Below, piece after piece: positions 36,291-45,360 of a DNA stretch of 64,000 bases. A program made the translations under genes and the position numbers. Below the pieces are notes generated by a model that saw nothing but the letters and a program-made list of their open reading frames with translations, made no database searches and was not told the origin of the DNA. How positions within the stretch are numbered: the first letter of the stretch is position 1; each line of letters starts with the position of its first letter. Location: positions 61,968-125,967 of the forward strand of contig JACPDR010000005.1 of assembly GCA_016183935.1 (NCBI GenBank). Reading direction: 5' to 3'. This DNA is from Caulobacterales bacterium (GTDB lineage Bacteria; Pseudomonadota; Alphaproteobacteria; Caulobacterales; Caulobacteraceae).

Positions 36291-36310
36291 CGAGCGGGGG
36301 GAGACACCGC

Positions 36311-38251
36311 ATGAATATCGTTATCATCGCCGGTCTGATCATCACGCTACTGACGGGCGTGCCCGTGCTGATGCAGATCCTGAAGCATCACCCCAAGGGG
36401 CTGATCATCCTGTTCTTCGCGGAGATGTGGGAGCGGTTCTCCTACTACGGGATGCGCGGCATCCTGATCTTCTTCCTGACCCAGCATTTCCTGTTCGACG
36501 ACGCCGCGGCGAGCGCCACCTACGGCTCCTACACCTCGCTGGTTTATCTGCTGCCCCTGCTCGGCGGCATCATGGCCGACCGCTACATCGGCACGCGCAA
36601 GGCCATCGCCTTCGGCGCGGTGCTGCTGGTGGCCGGTCACGGCATGATGGCCTTCGAGGGGAGTCCGGCGACTGAAACCCTGACCTACGCCGGCGCCCAA
36701 TATGAAGTCGTCAGCGAAGGCCGCGGCGCGGCGCGCGAGGTCGGCATCATGATCGACGGACAACGCTACGACTTCGGCCCGGCCGAGAACGGGGGCATCG
36801 AACTGGCTGGTCTGCCGGCCGGTGCGGCCGTGCCCACGGTTCTGGACCCGGGCTCCTATGCGATGACCCAGACCGTCGACCAGAACGGCGTCAACATCTT
36901 CTACCTGGCTATCTCCCTGATCATCATGGGGGTCGGCTTCCTGAAGCCGAACATCTCGACGATCGTCGGCCAGTTGTATCAGCAGGGCGATCCGCGCCGG
37001 GATTCCGGCTTCACCCTCTACTACTACGGCATCAATCTCGGGGCCTTCTGGGCCGCGGTGCTGTGCGGCCTGCTGGGCCAGACGGTCGGCTGGTGGGCCG
37101 GCTTCGGCCTCGCCGGCGTCGGCATGGCGCTCGGCCTCGTGGTCTTCGTGCTCGGCAAGCCGCTGCTGCAGGGCAACGGCGAGCCGCCGAATCCCGAGTT
37201 GATCAAACGCCCGCTGCTGGGACCGATCAACCGCGAATGGCTGATCTACATCCTCGCCTTCCTCGGCGTGGGCGTCGTCTGGTTCATGGTCCAGCGCAAC
37301 GCCCTGGTCGGCTCGGTGCTGAGCATCTCGACGCTGCTGTCTCTGGCGCTGATCGCCTGGATCATCACCTTCGTCTGCAAGACCTGGGTGCAGCGCCAGA
37401 GGATGATGCTGGCGGTGGTGCTGATCTTCGGCGCGGTGGTGTTCTTCACCCTGTTCGAACAGGCCGGCACCTCGCTGAACCTGTTCGCCGACCGCAACGT
37501 GGACCTGACCATCACCCCCGTGGCGATGCAGTTCCTCGGCATCACCATCGGCACGCCGGCCCAGCTGACGGCGGCCGGCATCACGCCCTCGGGCTTCTGG
37601 ATCGACGCGACCATCACGGCCGCGCAGGTGCAGTCGTTCAACGCCGGCTTCATCCTGATCTTCGCGCCGATCTTCGCGGCGATGTGGGCCTGGCTGGCCA
37701 GCAAGAAGATGGATCCGAACCCGACGATGAAGTTCGGTCTCGGCCTGGTGCAGGTCGGCCTCGGCTTCCTGGTCGTGGTCTGGGCCGCCGGTTCGGGCAT
37801 GGTCAACAGCGCCTTCCAGATGCCGCTGATCATGCTGGCCCTGCTCTACATGCTGCACACCACCGGCGAGCTGTTCCTGTCGCCTGTGGGCCTGTCGGAG
37901 ATCACCAAGCTGTCGCTGCCCTCCGTGGTCAGCTTCATGATGGCGGTGTGGTTCCTGGCCAGCTCGATCGCCCAGTTCGTCGGCGGTCGTATCGCCGGCC
38001 TGATGGGCACCGAAACGGTCGGGGGCCAGGTGCTCGACCCGCAAGGGGCGCTCGCCACCTCGCTCGACGGCTTCGGCAAGCTCGGCTGGTGGGGCGTCGG
38101 GATCGGCGTCGGCTTCATCCTGATCAGCTTCCTGATCAAGGGTTGGTCGCACGGCGCCAATGACGCCGACAACCATCCGGGACCGAGCGTCACGGACCGC
38201 GGCCAGGAGGACGGCAACGTCGCCCGGCCGGGAGACAGCACCCTCGCCTGA
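36311..38251 (+). CDS. Proton-dependent oligopeptide (POT/PTR) transporter
   Basis: A 646-residue inner-membrane transporter of the peptide MFS branch. The proton-coupling motif ExxERFxYY is present (AEMWERFSYYGMRG, about residues 37-50), then motif DRYIGTRKAI, and FLKPNIST near 217. Relative to 500-residue relatives there is a ~75-residue insertion (about 117-193, FEGSPATETLTYAGAQYEVV onward) that would face the periplasm, a feature common in this bacterial branch. It imports di- and tripeptides with protons. A strong terminator follows, shared with the convergent TonB receptor. Confidence 0.9.
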   Translation: MNIVIIAGLIITLLTGVPVLMQILKHHPKGLIILFFAEMWERFSYYGMRGILIFFLTQHFLFDDAAASATYGSYTSLVYLLPLLGGIMADRYIGTRKAIAFGAVLLVAGHGMMAFEGSPATETLTYAGAQYEVVSEGRGAAREVGIMIDGQRYDFGPAENGGIELAGLPAGAAVPTVLDPGSYAMTQTVDQNGVNIFYLAISLIIMGVGFLKPNISTIVGQLYQQGDPRRDSGFTLYYYGINLGAFWAAVLCGLLGQTVGWWAGFGLAGVGMALGLVVFVLGKPLLQGNGEPPNPELIKRPLLGPINREWLIYILAFLGVGVVWFMVQRNALVGSVLSISTLLSLALIAWIITFVCKTWVQRQRMMLAVVLIFGAVVFFTLFEQAGTSLNLFADRNVDLTITPVAMQFLGITIGTPAQLTAAGITPSGFWIDATITAAQVQSFNAGFILIFAPIFAAMWAWLASKKMDPNPTMKFGLGLVQVGLGFLVVVWAAGSGMVNSAFQMPLIMLALLYMLHTTGELFLSPVGLSEITKLSLPSVVSFMMAVWFLASSIAQFVGGRIAGLMGTETVGGQVLDPQGALATSLDGFGKLGWWGVGIGVGFILISFLIKGWSHGANDADNHPGPSVTDRGQEDGNVARPGDSTLA

Positions 38252-38275
38252 TCCGCCGACCCGCTGAAACAGGAA

Positions 38276-38304
38276 GGGCGGAGCCTCGCGGCTCCGCCCT
38301 TTTT
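38276..38304 (+). terminator. Rho-independent terminator after the peptide transporter
   Basis: A 10-bp perfect stem GGGCGGAGCC-TCGC-GGCTCCGCCC followed by TTTTT. It lies 25 bp after the transporter stop and 38 bp from the end of the convergent TonB receptor gene. Confidence 0.92.
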
Positions 38305-38341
38305 CGTCGACGCTATCGGCCTTCGGCCTGCTTGAGCGCGG

Positions 38342-40441
38342 TCAGAAGCTCTTGCGCATCTGCAGGAACAGCCACGGGCTCATCTTCGTGCGGCGCACTT
38401 CGCGGAAGGCCACCGGGGCGACGTCGCGCGGACCGGCGTAGATGTCGCGATCGTAGCCGCTCTCCCGGTCGGTGGCGTTGCCGATGTCCACCCGGATCGT
38501 CGTGTCCGAGGACGGCTTCCACTGGCCGTACAGGGTCACGAACGGCTCGTTGTAGAAGGCCCGGACCTCGCGGACGCGGAACAGCCGCCCCTTGTCGATA
38601 TTGCAGCCGTGGTCGAACCCGTACGAGTACTTCCCGCCCTGCAGGTCGTGGTTGAAGGCGACGCCGCAGCCGAAGGCCTGGTTGCCCTGGAAGCGGCGGG
38701 TCTCGCCGGTCACCGGGTCGACGACCTCGGTGTGCGCCCAGCTGCCGCGGGCCTGCAGGCGGGCGTTGGGGATGCCCAGTCTGTCCATCGGCAGGGTCAG
38801 CTTCACCTGATACTGGTCGAACGAGCCGTCGCCGATGTTGCCGACGCCGTCGAAGCCGCCGGTCAGGGGAATGATGTCGATGACGTCCTCGACCTCGCCG
38901 TGCGCCGCCGACAGCTCCAGCACGCCCTCGCCCCAGAAGCGGCGCTCGTAGACGGCCTCCAGGATGGTGGTCTTGTCGGGTTCGAGATCGGGGTTGCCGC
39001 CCTCGACCTGGCCGATGTCGATGTCGGCCGAGGCGACGAAGTCGCCGAAGTCCAGCTGGCCCACCTCGCGCTCGGCGCGGAAGCGGAACTGGTGGCCGGT
39101 CCACGGGGTCCAGGTCAGCTGCACCCGCGGCTTGGGATAGACGAAGGATTTGGTCAGATCGCTGTCGCCGGACTGGCTGATCTCGGAGACCTCGACCCGC
39201 AGTCCGGCCTCGAAGGTCAGTTTCGGGTTGGGTCGCCAGGTCGCCTGACTGAACGCCTCGCCGCGCAGCTCCTCGACCTTGACCGCCGCGGACGGCAGCG
39301 GAATCGCCACGCCGTTCTCCTCATAGGCCGTGGCGCTGTCGAGGAAGTTGTAGGCCACCTCGCCGCCGCTCTCGAAGGCCCAGCGGTCGTTGGGCCGGAA
39401 GCGCAGTACGGCGCGGGCGATCGATTCGCCCGAGGTCGCGTCGGCCGTGAAGGTCGAGGTGTTGGGACCGCTCTCGGACACGCCGACGTAGTCTTCGGTC
39501 GAGTAGCGCTGCAGGCCGACCAGTTCGAGGCCCGTCCGGGGCGACAGGTCGCGGGTCCAGTTGAGGCCCAGTTCGCTGTTGATCGAGTCCGATTCCTCGA
39601 CATTGAAGCTGTCGACGCCGGCGCCGGAGCGGATCAGCACGTCCTGCTCGTTCTCCCGGCCGAACCAGCCGAGCAGGCCGTTGACCTTCAGCTTGCCGCC
39701 GGCGAACGGGCGCTGGATCGCCCCCGTGCCGTGGATGTCGCGGAAGCGGTCCCACAGCACCAGGTCGGCGTCCTGGATCAGGGCGCCCGACGAATCGTAG
39801 CGGCGGCGGAATCCTTCGCCTGTGCCGTCGGTGCGGTCGGTCGTGGCGCTGAACGACCCTTCGATGGAGTTGTCGCCCTCGCGGCGCGAGTACTGGCCGG
39901 CGAGGATCGGGCCGAAATAGCCGTCGGGATAGAAGTAGCTGTTGAGCTCCAGCACCCGCTCGACGGTGACGGTGCGGCGCAGGACGACGTTGGCGACGAC
40001 CGACTGGCCCTGCATGTCGATGCCGGGCGCGCCGCCGCGGATCAGCTCGATGCGCTCGACGCTGTCGGCCGAGATGCGGCGCAGCACCCGGTCGAGGCTG
40101 TCGCTCTTGGACGAGGGACGGTCGCCATCGATCAGCACGTTGCCGGCCGCGCCGGCGAAGCCGCGGGTGCCGGTGTTGCCGGTGTCGAGCCCGAAGCCGG
40201 GCAGGCGCGCAATCATGTCCAGCGCCGTGTCCGGACGGGAATCGGCGAAGAAGGCCGGCTCGAAGACCAGCACGCCCCGCTGGGCGGCGTCGACCTCGGG
40301 CGCGGACTGCGCCGGGCCGGTCGGGACGGGCGCCTGGGCGGCGCTCTCCGGCGTGGGCGATTGGTTCGGCGTGGTCTGCGCCATGGCCGGGCCGGCCAGC
40401 ACCGACAGGGCGGCGGTCGCCAGCCAGATGGTCTTCGTCAT
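38342..40441 (-). CDS. TonB-dependent outer-membrane receptor
   Basis: A 699-residue receptor. A signal peptide (MTKTIWLATAALSVLAGPAMAQ) and proline-rich linker precede a plug domain of about residues 50-170 (ALDMIARLPGF, GNVLIDGDRPSSKSDSLDRVLRRI, VERIELIRGGAPGIDMQG). A long beta-barrel follows, ending in the typical final phenylalanine (QMRKSF). It imports a large or chelated substrate using TonB energy; the ligand is unknown. It belongs to the group of plugs with short 'LIDG' segments seen in Caulobacterales and related bacteria. It is convergent with the peptide transporter, which may be a hint to peptides but is not proof. Confidence 0.9.
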   Translation of the reverse strand: MTKTIWLATAALSVLAGPAMAQTTPNQSPTPESAAQAPVPTGPAQSAPEVDAAQRGVLVFEPAFFADSRPDTALDMIARLPGFGLDTGNTGTRGFAGAAGNVLIDGDRPSSKSDSLDRVLRRISADSVERIELIRGGAPGIDMQGQSVVANVVLRRTVTVERVLELNSYFYPDGYFGPILAGQYSRREGDNSIEGSFSATTDRTDGTGEGFRRRYDSSGALIQDADLVLWDRFRDIHGTGAIQRPFAGGKLKVNGLLGWFGRENEQDVLIRSGAGVDSFNVEESDSINSELGLNWTRDLSPRTGLELVGLQRYSTEDYVGVSESGPNTSTFTADATSGESIARAVLRFRPNDRWAFESGGEVAYNFLDSATAYEENGVAIPLPSAAVKVEELRGEAFSQATWRPNPKLTFEAGLRVEVSEISQSGDSDLTKSFVYPKPRVQLTWTPWTGHQFRFRAEREVGQLDFGDFVASADIDIGQVEGGNPDLEPDKTTILEAVYERRFWGEGVLELSAAHGEVEDVIDIIPLTGGFDGVGNIGDGSFDQYQVKLTLPMDRLGIPNARLQARGSWAHTEVVDPVTGETRRFQGNQAFGCGVAFNHDLQGGKYSYGFDHGCNIDKGRLFRVREVRAFYNEPFVTLYGQWKPSSDTTIRVDIGNATDRESGYDRDIYAGPRDVAPVAFREVRRTKMSPWLFLQMRKSF

Positions 40442-40653
40442 TGGTCCCTCTCCCATTTGTGCGGACGGTGCCTCCGCGCCGGGGACGGCTCCAGTTACAA
40501 GCCGGACAGGTGGATTAATTCGCGGACAGGCTTGCGGCGGCGAGGCGGCCTGATCCGGTCAAGACCGCGGGCCGGGCCAGGAACTTCGCCGCTCCGACGC
40601 ACGTTCTAGATCATGGGCGCCGCGTTACGGAGCCCGATACAGCGAGGTGTGTG

Positions 40654-40863
40654 ATGCGCTCACGCCCACTCCATATCCCTCACCTTCGGTCGCGCAGGAC
40701 CGCCGCGACAAGTGAGGCGGAACACCATCACAGCTCGACGAGCCAGCGCTTCTGGCGGGTCGAGCGAGCCATCGACTATCTCGTGGTCGCCGGCATCGTG
40801 ATCCTCGGCGCGGTCATGGTCTACGGTCTGGCCACGGCGTCCGGCGACGTCCCCTGGCTCTAG
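40654..40863 (+). CDS. Small single-pass membrane protein, unknown
   Basis: A 69-residue protein: a charged, histidine-containing N-terminus (about 1-40) and one transmembrane helix (IDYLVVAGIVILGAVMVYGLA). GAGG lies 6 bases before ATG 40654. It is probably real because of the ribosome site and membrane helix, but no family is recognised. It is divergent from the TonB receptor. Confidence 0.5.
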   Translation: MRSRPLHIPHLRSRRTAATSEAEHHHSSTSQRFWRVERAIDYLVVAGIVILGAVMVYGLATASGDVPWL

Positions 40864-41861
40864 AGGGCGGCGGGACTGGAGCGGCCGGCGGGAATCGAAC
40901 CCGCGACATTCAGCTTGGGAAGCTGACGTTCTACCTCTGAACTACGGCCGCGACCGGGGTCGCCGGATCGGAGGTCCTGGACGCTGTCGTCGCCGGCGAG
41001 GTGGGCGGCCCCCACGGCGATGAACACCGTGCCCGAGCCGTCCAGCATGGTCTGGATCTGGTCGGCCCAGTTGGTGTTCCGCCGGACCAGCAGGGCCTGG
41101 TAGAGCGCCTCGCCGCTCTCGCGCATCGGCTCGACGCCCAGCGTTTCAATGGCCTCGACGTCGCCGGCCGCCCACGCCTCGACCAGCTTGTCCAGGTCGA
41201 CCGTGGCGGTCTCGAAGTCCTCCAGGGTGCTGCGCAGGAAGGCGAGCTGCTCCTCTTCGGGGAAGCCGGCGAGGATGCGGATCTGCTCGTCGATGGTCTC
41301 GAAGCCGCTGATCGGCTTGCCGGCGGCCTCGGCGCGGGCCTTGAGGATCAGCTCGACGCCGGAGGCGGGATCGTAGCCGGCCTTGGCCAGCGGCGCGACC
41401 GACAGGGTCAGGGCGGCGAACCACGGGCGGAACGGGTCCATCTGGGCGGCGCTGAGCCCGCTGGACAGCGGGGTGGCCAGCGACAGGCCGTGCTGCTGGA
41501 TCAGGGGGATGACGGCGGCCTGGTCGTCGGGGTTGGAGATTTCGAGGACGATCTTCTCGGCGCTGTCGAAGGCGGCGTCGACACGCTCCGTGCCCCAGGC
41601 CGTGGTCGGGCGCAGCAGGTGGACGGTGCCGAACAGGTAGAGGGTGGAGTCGGCGTCCTTGATGACCCACAGGGCGGGGCCCTGGCCCTCGGCCGGCGGG
41701 ACGGCGCGGATGGCGGGGGTCTCATCGGCGACCGGCGGCGTCACGACCTGGGCGGCGGCGGGCGAGACGACCGCGGCGGCGAGGCCGAGACCCAGCACGG
41801 CCCCGAGGGTCAGACGGCCGACGCCGGAGACGGTGGTCTTGAGGCGCTTCTTGAAGGTCAT
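40860..41861 (-). CDS. TraB/GumN-family exported protein whose frame runs through tRNA-Gly
   Basis: A 333-residue frame. A signal peptide (MTFKKRLKTTVSGVGRLTLGAVLGLGLAAAVVSPAAAQ) precedes TraB/GumN motifs: ALWVIKDADSTLYLFGTVHLLRP (about residues 65-87, with the GTVH motif), then GTVFIAVGAAHLAGDDSV near residue 290. Family members are putative metalloproteases related to Tiki. The last ~30 codons lie in and after the tRNA-Gly gene and look like tRNA translated as protein (SEVERQLPKLNVAGSIPAG), so the true end has been lost or the stop is fortuitous. RNase P cleavage at the tRNA 5' end would cut such an mRNA. Confidence 0.8.
   Translation of the reverse strand: MTFKKRLKTTVSGVGRLTLGAVLGLGLAAAVVSPAAAQVVTPPVADETPAIRAVPPAEGQGPALWVIKDADSTLYLFGTVHLLRPTTAWGTERVDAAFDSAEKIVLEISNPDDQAAVIPLIQQHGLSLATPLSSGLSAAQMDPFRPWFAALTLSVAPLAKAGYDPASGVELILKARAEAAGKPISGFETIDEQIRILAGFPEEEQLAFLRSTLEDFETATVDLDKLVEAWAAGDVEAIETLGVEPMRESGEALYQALLVRRNTNWADQIQTMLDGSGTVFIAVGAAHLAGDDSVQDLRSGDPGRGRSSEVERQLPKLNVAGSIPAGRSSPAAL
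40877..40951 (-). tRNA. tRNA-Gly (CCC)
   Basis: A 75-nt tRNA with acceptor stem GCGGCCG/CGGCCGC and encoded CCA. The anticodon loop TTCCCAA gives CCC (Gly, codon GGG). T loop GGGTTCGATTCCC. It lies entirely inside the 3' end of the TraB/GumN reading frame on the same strand. Confidence 0.95.
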
Positions 41862-41900
41862 GTCAGGTCCTTGGCGGGAGAAAGAGGGAAAATCGGGGCG

Positions 41901-42092
41901 TCATTCGGCGATGAAAATGGCTTCGATCGGCTGTCCGAAGACGCGGGCGATGCGGAAGGCGAGGGGCAGGGAGGGGTCGTAACGGCCCGTTTCGAGGGCG
42001 TTGACGGTCTGGCGCGAGACGCCGAGCCGCTCGGCCAGGTCGGCCTGGCTCCAGTTCAGTTCGGCGCGGAGGACCTTGAGGCGGTTGTTCAT
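41901..42092 (-). CDS. Small XRE-family helix-turn-helix regulator
   Basis: A 63-residue regulator made of one Cro/C1-type HTH: NNRLKVLRAELNWSQADLAERLGVSRQTVNALETGRYDPS, then LAFRIARVFGQPIEAIF. This short form, often paired with a membrane protein, controls its own operon. It starts 9 bp after the membrane protein stop, so the two are co-transcribed. Confidence 0.9.
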   Translation of the reverse strand: MNNRLKVLRAELNWSQADLAERLGVSRQTVNALETGRYDPSLPLAFRIARVFGQPIEAIFIAE

Positions 42093-42101
42093 CGGGGCCT
42101 C

Positions 42102-42548
42102 CTAGCGGCGCTTCAGCCACCAGGCGGCCCAGGCGATGGCGTAGCCGACCAGCTGGAACAGCAGGATGGTCATCATGCCACCGACGACCAGGTCGGCGGC
42201 GCTGAGTTCCTGGCTCGCGGCGGGCAAGACGCCGTCACGGGCGGTGAGGGTGATCAGCAGGATGGCGCCGAAGGCCATGCCGCCGGAGCCGCCCCACCAC
42301 CACGCCCATTTGTGGGCTTCGCGGGCGGCCTCGTCGATGCCGCGCCACCACCAGATGGAGACGAAGCCGACGATGACCATAGTGATGAAAATGGGAATGA
42401 AGCTCAGCACCAGGCCCAACAGGCCGGGCTGCTCGCCGAGCAGGGCCGCGCCACCGCCGAGGATGGCGCCGACAACGGCGAGTCCCCCCACCATCAGCAG
42501 ATAGGTTCCAAGGCCGAAGGGACGTTTGGGCTGCCGGGCGGGGGTCAT
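42102..42548 (-). CDS. Four-helix membrane protein paired with XRE regulator
   Basis: A 148-residue membrane protein with about four hydrophobic segments (15-35, 47-66, 90-110, 125-145). WWWRGIDEAAREAHKWAWWWGGSGGM in the middle is characteristic of small membrane proteins encoded with an XRE regulator; no biochemical role is established for them. It is the first gene of a two-gene operon with the regulator. Confidence 0.7.
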   Translation of the reverse strand: MTPARQPKRPFGLGTYLLMVGGLAVVGAILGGGAALLGEQPGLLGLVLSFIPIFITMVIVGFVSIWWWRGIDEAAREAHKWAWWWGGSGGMAFGAILLITLTARDGVLPAASQELSAADLVVGGMMTILLFQLVGYAIAWAAWWLKRR

Positions 42549-42640
42549 GGAGGTCCTTGTCGTAGTGACAAGGGTGTTTTACATCAGTCCGGCATGATGT
42601 CAAGCAGGCTTGTCAAAAAGTCCGCAGACCTTGTCCAAAG

Positions 42641-43900
42641 CTATTCCGCCGCGATGTCAGGGGCCGGCGCGGCGAGTTCCGGGCGCGACAGGGAGCGAGG
42701 CGCGGATTCCACCGGCGGCAGTTCGGGCAGGTCCTTGCCCTCGTGGTCGACGTGGAGATCCTCGAACCGTCGCGCCGAGACCATGACCTGACTTTCGAGC
42801 GAGCCGACGAACTGGTTGTACTTGCCGACGGCGGTGTCGAGGGCGCGGCCGACGGCGGCGGCGTGGCCGCCCATCACCGACAGGCGCTTGTAGAGCTCCT
42901 TGCCCAGTTTCGCGACCTGCTCGGCGTTCTTGGCCTGCTCCTCGGCGCGCCAGCCGTAGGCCACCGCCTTGCACAGGGCGAACAGGGTGGTCGGGGTGGC
43001 GATCAGCACGCGGGCGTCCATGGCCTGGGTGATCAGGTCGGGCTCGTGGTCCAGCGCGGCGGACAGGAAGGATTCACCCGGCACGAACATCACCACCACG
43101 TCGGGGCTGGGCTTGAACTGGTCCTGATAGGCCTTGGACGACAGCTGGCGGACGTGGGTCTTCATGCTGGCGGCGGTGCGCATCGAGGCGGCGCGGGCCT
43201 GGGCCTCCTCGTCGCCGTCGGCCGCATCGGCGAAGGCCAGCGGCACCTTGGCGTCGATCACGAACATGCCGCCGCCGGGCATGCGGACGATGAAGTCGGG
43301 GCGCTGCTGGCGGCCCTGGTCGTCGGCGGTCGAGGTCTGTTCGGTGAAGTCGAACCGCCCGGCCATGCCGGCGGCCTCGAGCACGTTGCGGCAGGTCTGC
43401 TCGCCCCAGCGGCCGCGCCGGCCGGTGTTGCCCTTCAGCGCCTCGGTCAGGCGGCGGGCCTCGTCGCGGGTGGCGGTGGAGGCGGTCATCAGGAGCTGGA
43501 GCTGTTCCTTGAGGCCGCCGGTCTCCTCGGCGCGGACCTTTTCCAGCGCGGCCACGTGTTCCTGGAATGACTTCAGGGTGTCGGCGACGGGCTTGAGCTG
43601 GGCCTCCATGCGCTGCCGGGCCATCTCCTCGCGGTTTCGGAAGGTCTCGTCGGTGCGCTTGAGCAGTTCCTCGGCGACGGTGGAGGCGGACTCCCGGGCC
43701 TGGGCGCGGAGGAGTTCGGTGGAGGTGGCGGCCTGATCCTCGAACAGGCGCATGCGGGCCTCGGTCTCGGCGTGGCGCTCGCGCAGCTCCCACGCCCGGG
43801 TCTCGGCGGCGGCGGCGCGGCGGCGCTCCATCAGGGCCCAGACGAGGGCGATGACGGCGACCACGGAAGCGGCGAGGAAGGCGACGAGGGAGGCGTTCAT
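42641..43900 (-). CDS. rmuC: DNA recombination protein RmuC
   Basis: A 419-residue protein. An N-terminal membrane helix (SLVAFLAASVVAVIALVWALM) is followed by a long coiled coil (about 25-180). The RmuC nuclease-like core is GRRGRWGEQTCRNVLEAAGM, DFIVRMPGGGMFVIDAKVPLAFAD, and VVMFVPGESFLSAALDHEPDL. RmuC limits inversions between short inverted repeats. A single complete gene with its own upstream gap. Confidence 0.92.
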   Translation of the reverse strand: MNASLVAFLAASVVAVIALVWALMERRRAAAAETRAWELRERHAETEARMRLFEDQAATSTELLRAQARESASTVAEELLKRTDETFRNREEMARQRMEAQLKPVADTLKSFQEHVAALEKVRAEETGGLKEQLQLLMTASTATRDEARRLTEALKGNTGRRGRWGEQTCRNVLEAAGMAGRFDFTEQTSTADDQGRQQRPDFIVRMPGGGMFVIDAKVPLAFADAADGDEEAQARAASMRTAASMKTHVRQLSSKAYQDQFKPSPDVVVMFVPGESFLSAALDHEPDLITQAMDARVLIATPTTLFALCKAVAYGWRAEEQAKNAEQVAKLGKELYKRLSVMGGHAAAVGRALDTAVGKYNQFVGSLESQVMVSARRFEDLHVDHEGKDLPELPPVESAPRSLSRPELAAPAPDIAAE

Positions 43901-43990
43901 GCTCCGTTCCTTAGCGGGAGTCGCGGGCCGCCGCCATGGCGGCGGGGGTCCGAATAACGCCCGGGTAAAACGGGAAAAACACCGTCCACT

Positions 43991-44017
43991 GCGTCCGAAG
44001 CGTCCGAAGCGTCCGGA
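43991..44017 (+). repeat. Three tandem 9-bp repeats
   Basis: The unit GCGTCCGAA is repeated three times in a row with the last ending GGA. Short tandem repeats like this can vary in number between strains. Confidence 0.8.
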
Positions 44018-44110
44018 TGCGAAGGGTGATGGGATTGGGGCGTCATGTCCCCATGATATCCCGCCCCTGCGTCAGGAACGGTCGTAGGCGGCGCTCCACC
44101 GTTCTCATCC

Positions 44111-44243
44111 GTCATCCTCGGGCTTGACCCGAGGATCAGACGTGGGGCCGGGCTGTGCGGTGGGGACGGCCCCGCAGGCGTGATCGCGGCCCCTTCCACC
44201 GAGCACCGGACGGTCTGATCCTCGGGTCAGGCCCGAGGATGAC
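44111..44243. repeat. Dispersed palindromic element, copy 1
   Basis: A 133-bp element with ends GTCATCCTCGGGCTTGACCC and its near reverse complement. Each end is itself a small palindrome (CCTCGGG...CCCGAGG), and the middle includes GAGCACCGGA. Copies 2 and 3 are at 52614-52741 and 55350-55482. It lies between recR and rmuC. Confidence 0.85.
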
Positions 44244-44266
44244 GACGCGATAAGGGGCGGATCGAC

Positions 44267-44869
44267 CTACGCCGGCCGGCGCTGCCGCAGCGCCTGGATG
44301 ATGGTGCCGTCGTCGAGCCAGTCGAGCTCGCCGCCGACGGGGACGCCGCGGGCGAGGGAGGTGATCTCGACGCCCGAGCCGGCCAGCCGCTCGGCGATGT
44401 AATGGGCCGTGGTCTGGCCGTCGACGGTGGCGGGCAGGGCCAGCACCACTTCCTTGGCTTCGCCCCCGCGCACCCGGCCGACCAGTTCGGCGATGCGCAG
44501 GGCGTCGGGGCCGACGCCGTCCAGCGCCGAGAGCAGGCCGCCGAGGACATGGTATTTGCCGCGGAAGGCGCCGGAGCGCTCCATGGCCCACAGGGCGCCG
44601 GCCTCCTCGACGACGCAGATCAGGCCGTTGTCGCGGGTCCGGTCCGAGCAGATCGAGCAGGGGTCGCGGGTGTCGGGGGCGCCGCAGACCGAGCAGGAGA
44701 CCACCTTCTCGGCCGTCTCGGCGAGCGAGGCCGCCAGCGGGACGAGCAGCTGTTCGCGGCGCTTGAGCAGGGCGAGGGCCGCGCGTCGGGCGGAACGAGG
44801 GCCGAGGCCCGGCAGCTTGGCCAGAAGGCCGATCAGCCGCTCGATCTCTGGTCCGGCGGAGGCGGCCAA
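44267..44869 (-). CDS. recR: Recombination protein RecR
   Basis: A 200-residue RecR. Helix-hairpin-helix ([21 protein letters not shown]), a four-cysteine zinc finger ([16 protein letters not shown], residues 58-73) and a Toprim domain ([18 protein letters not shown]) are in order. With RecO and RecF it loads RecA at gaps. The start is TTG 44869, directly after the ybaB stop (TGATTG), which fits the residue pattern of the family. It forms the ybaB-recR pair. Confidence 0.92.
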   Translation of the reverse strand: MAASAGPEIERLIGLLAKLPGLGPRSARRAALALLKRREQLLVPLAASLAETAEKVVSCSVCGAPDTRDPCSICSDRTRDNGLICVVEEAGALWAMERSGAFRGKYHVLGGLLSALDGVGPDALRIAELVGRVRGGEAKEVVLALPATVDGQTTAHYIAERLAGSGVEITSLARGVPVGGELDWLDDGTIIQALRQRRPA

Positions 44870-45199
44870 TCAGAACAGCTTGGGCATGCCGGGGATGTTC
44901 ATCCCGGCCATGGGGCCGGCGGCCTCGCGCATCAGGGCGGAGTTGACCTCGTCCAGCTTGCGTTTGGCGTCGGCGTGGGCGGCGACGATCAGGTCGGCGA
45001 GGATCTCGGTTTCGCCGGGGACCATCAGGCTGTCGTCTATTGTCACCCGGGTGACTTCGCCCGGACCTTTGAGGTCGATGGTCACCAGGCCGCCGCCGGA
45101 ACTGCCGGAGGCCGTGGTCTCGGCCATTTTCGCCTGGGCGTCCTGCAGCTTCTGCTGCATCGCCTGGGCCTGCTGCATGAGGGCGTTGAGGTCTTTCAT
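44870..45199 (-). CDS. YbaB/EbfC nucleoid-associated protein
   Basis: A 109-residue DNA-binding protein. MKDLNALMQQAQAMQQKLQDAQAKMAET and ILADLIVAAHADAKRKLDEV are the two helices that clamp DNA in this family, with a central beta sheet (GLVTIDLKGPGEVTRVTIDD). It lies upstream of recR with no gap. The usual dnaX-ybaB-recR run is split here; dnaX is 2 kb away. Confidence 0.9.
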   Translation of the reverse strand: MKDLNALMQQAQAMQQKLQDAQAKMAETTASGSSGGGLVTIDLKGPGEVTRVTIDDSLMVPGETEILADLIVAAHADAKRKLDEVNSALMREAAGPMAGMNIPGMPKLF

Positions 45200-45290
45200 G
45201 GCCCCTAGATAGGCCTCGCCGCCCCGCACCCGCAAGGGAGCGGCGGGAGCCGGTCGGCGGCGATCCGTAACAGTTTTTGTTCCTGAGCCC

Positions 45291-45319
45291 TTGGCATGAC
45301 GCCTGCCCACTCCTAATTA
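45291..45319 (+). promoter_or_regulatory. Predicted promoter of the nitroreductase gene
   Basis: TTGGCA (45291-45296) and TAATTA (45314-45319) are separated by 17 bp, a good sigma-70-like promoter, 42 bp upstream of the nitroreductase ATG. A strong ribosome site (AGGAGG) follows before the gene. Confidence 0.5.
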
Positions 45320-45360
45320 GCACTCGTCGCAGTTGCTATTACTGATCAGGAGGATTTTCC

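Larger units (their letters stand above)
43901..44266. other. 366-bp gene-free stretch with tandem repeat and palindromic element
   Basis: No gene found. It holds a 9-bp unit GCGTCCGAA repeated three times (third copy slightly changed) at 43991-44017 and copy 1 of the dispersed palindromic element at 44111-44243. Frames crossing it are translations of these repeats. Confidence 0.6.

Noticed and set aside
36080..36310. Cobalamin riboswitch upstream of the FecB-type gene
   Set aside because: The conserved B12-box elements are not found and the gap is short; ligand identity stays open.
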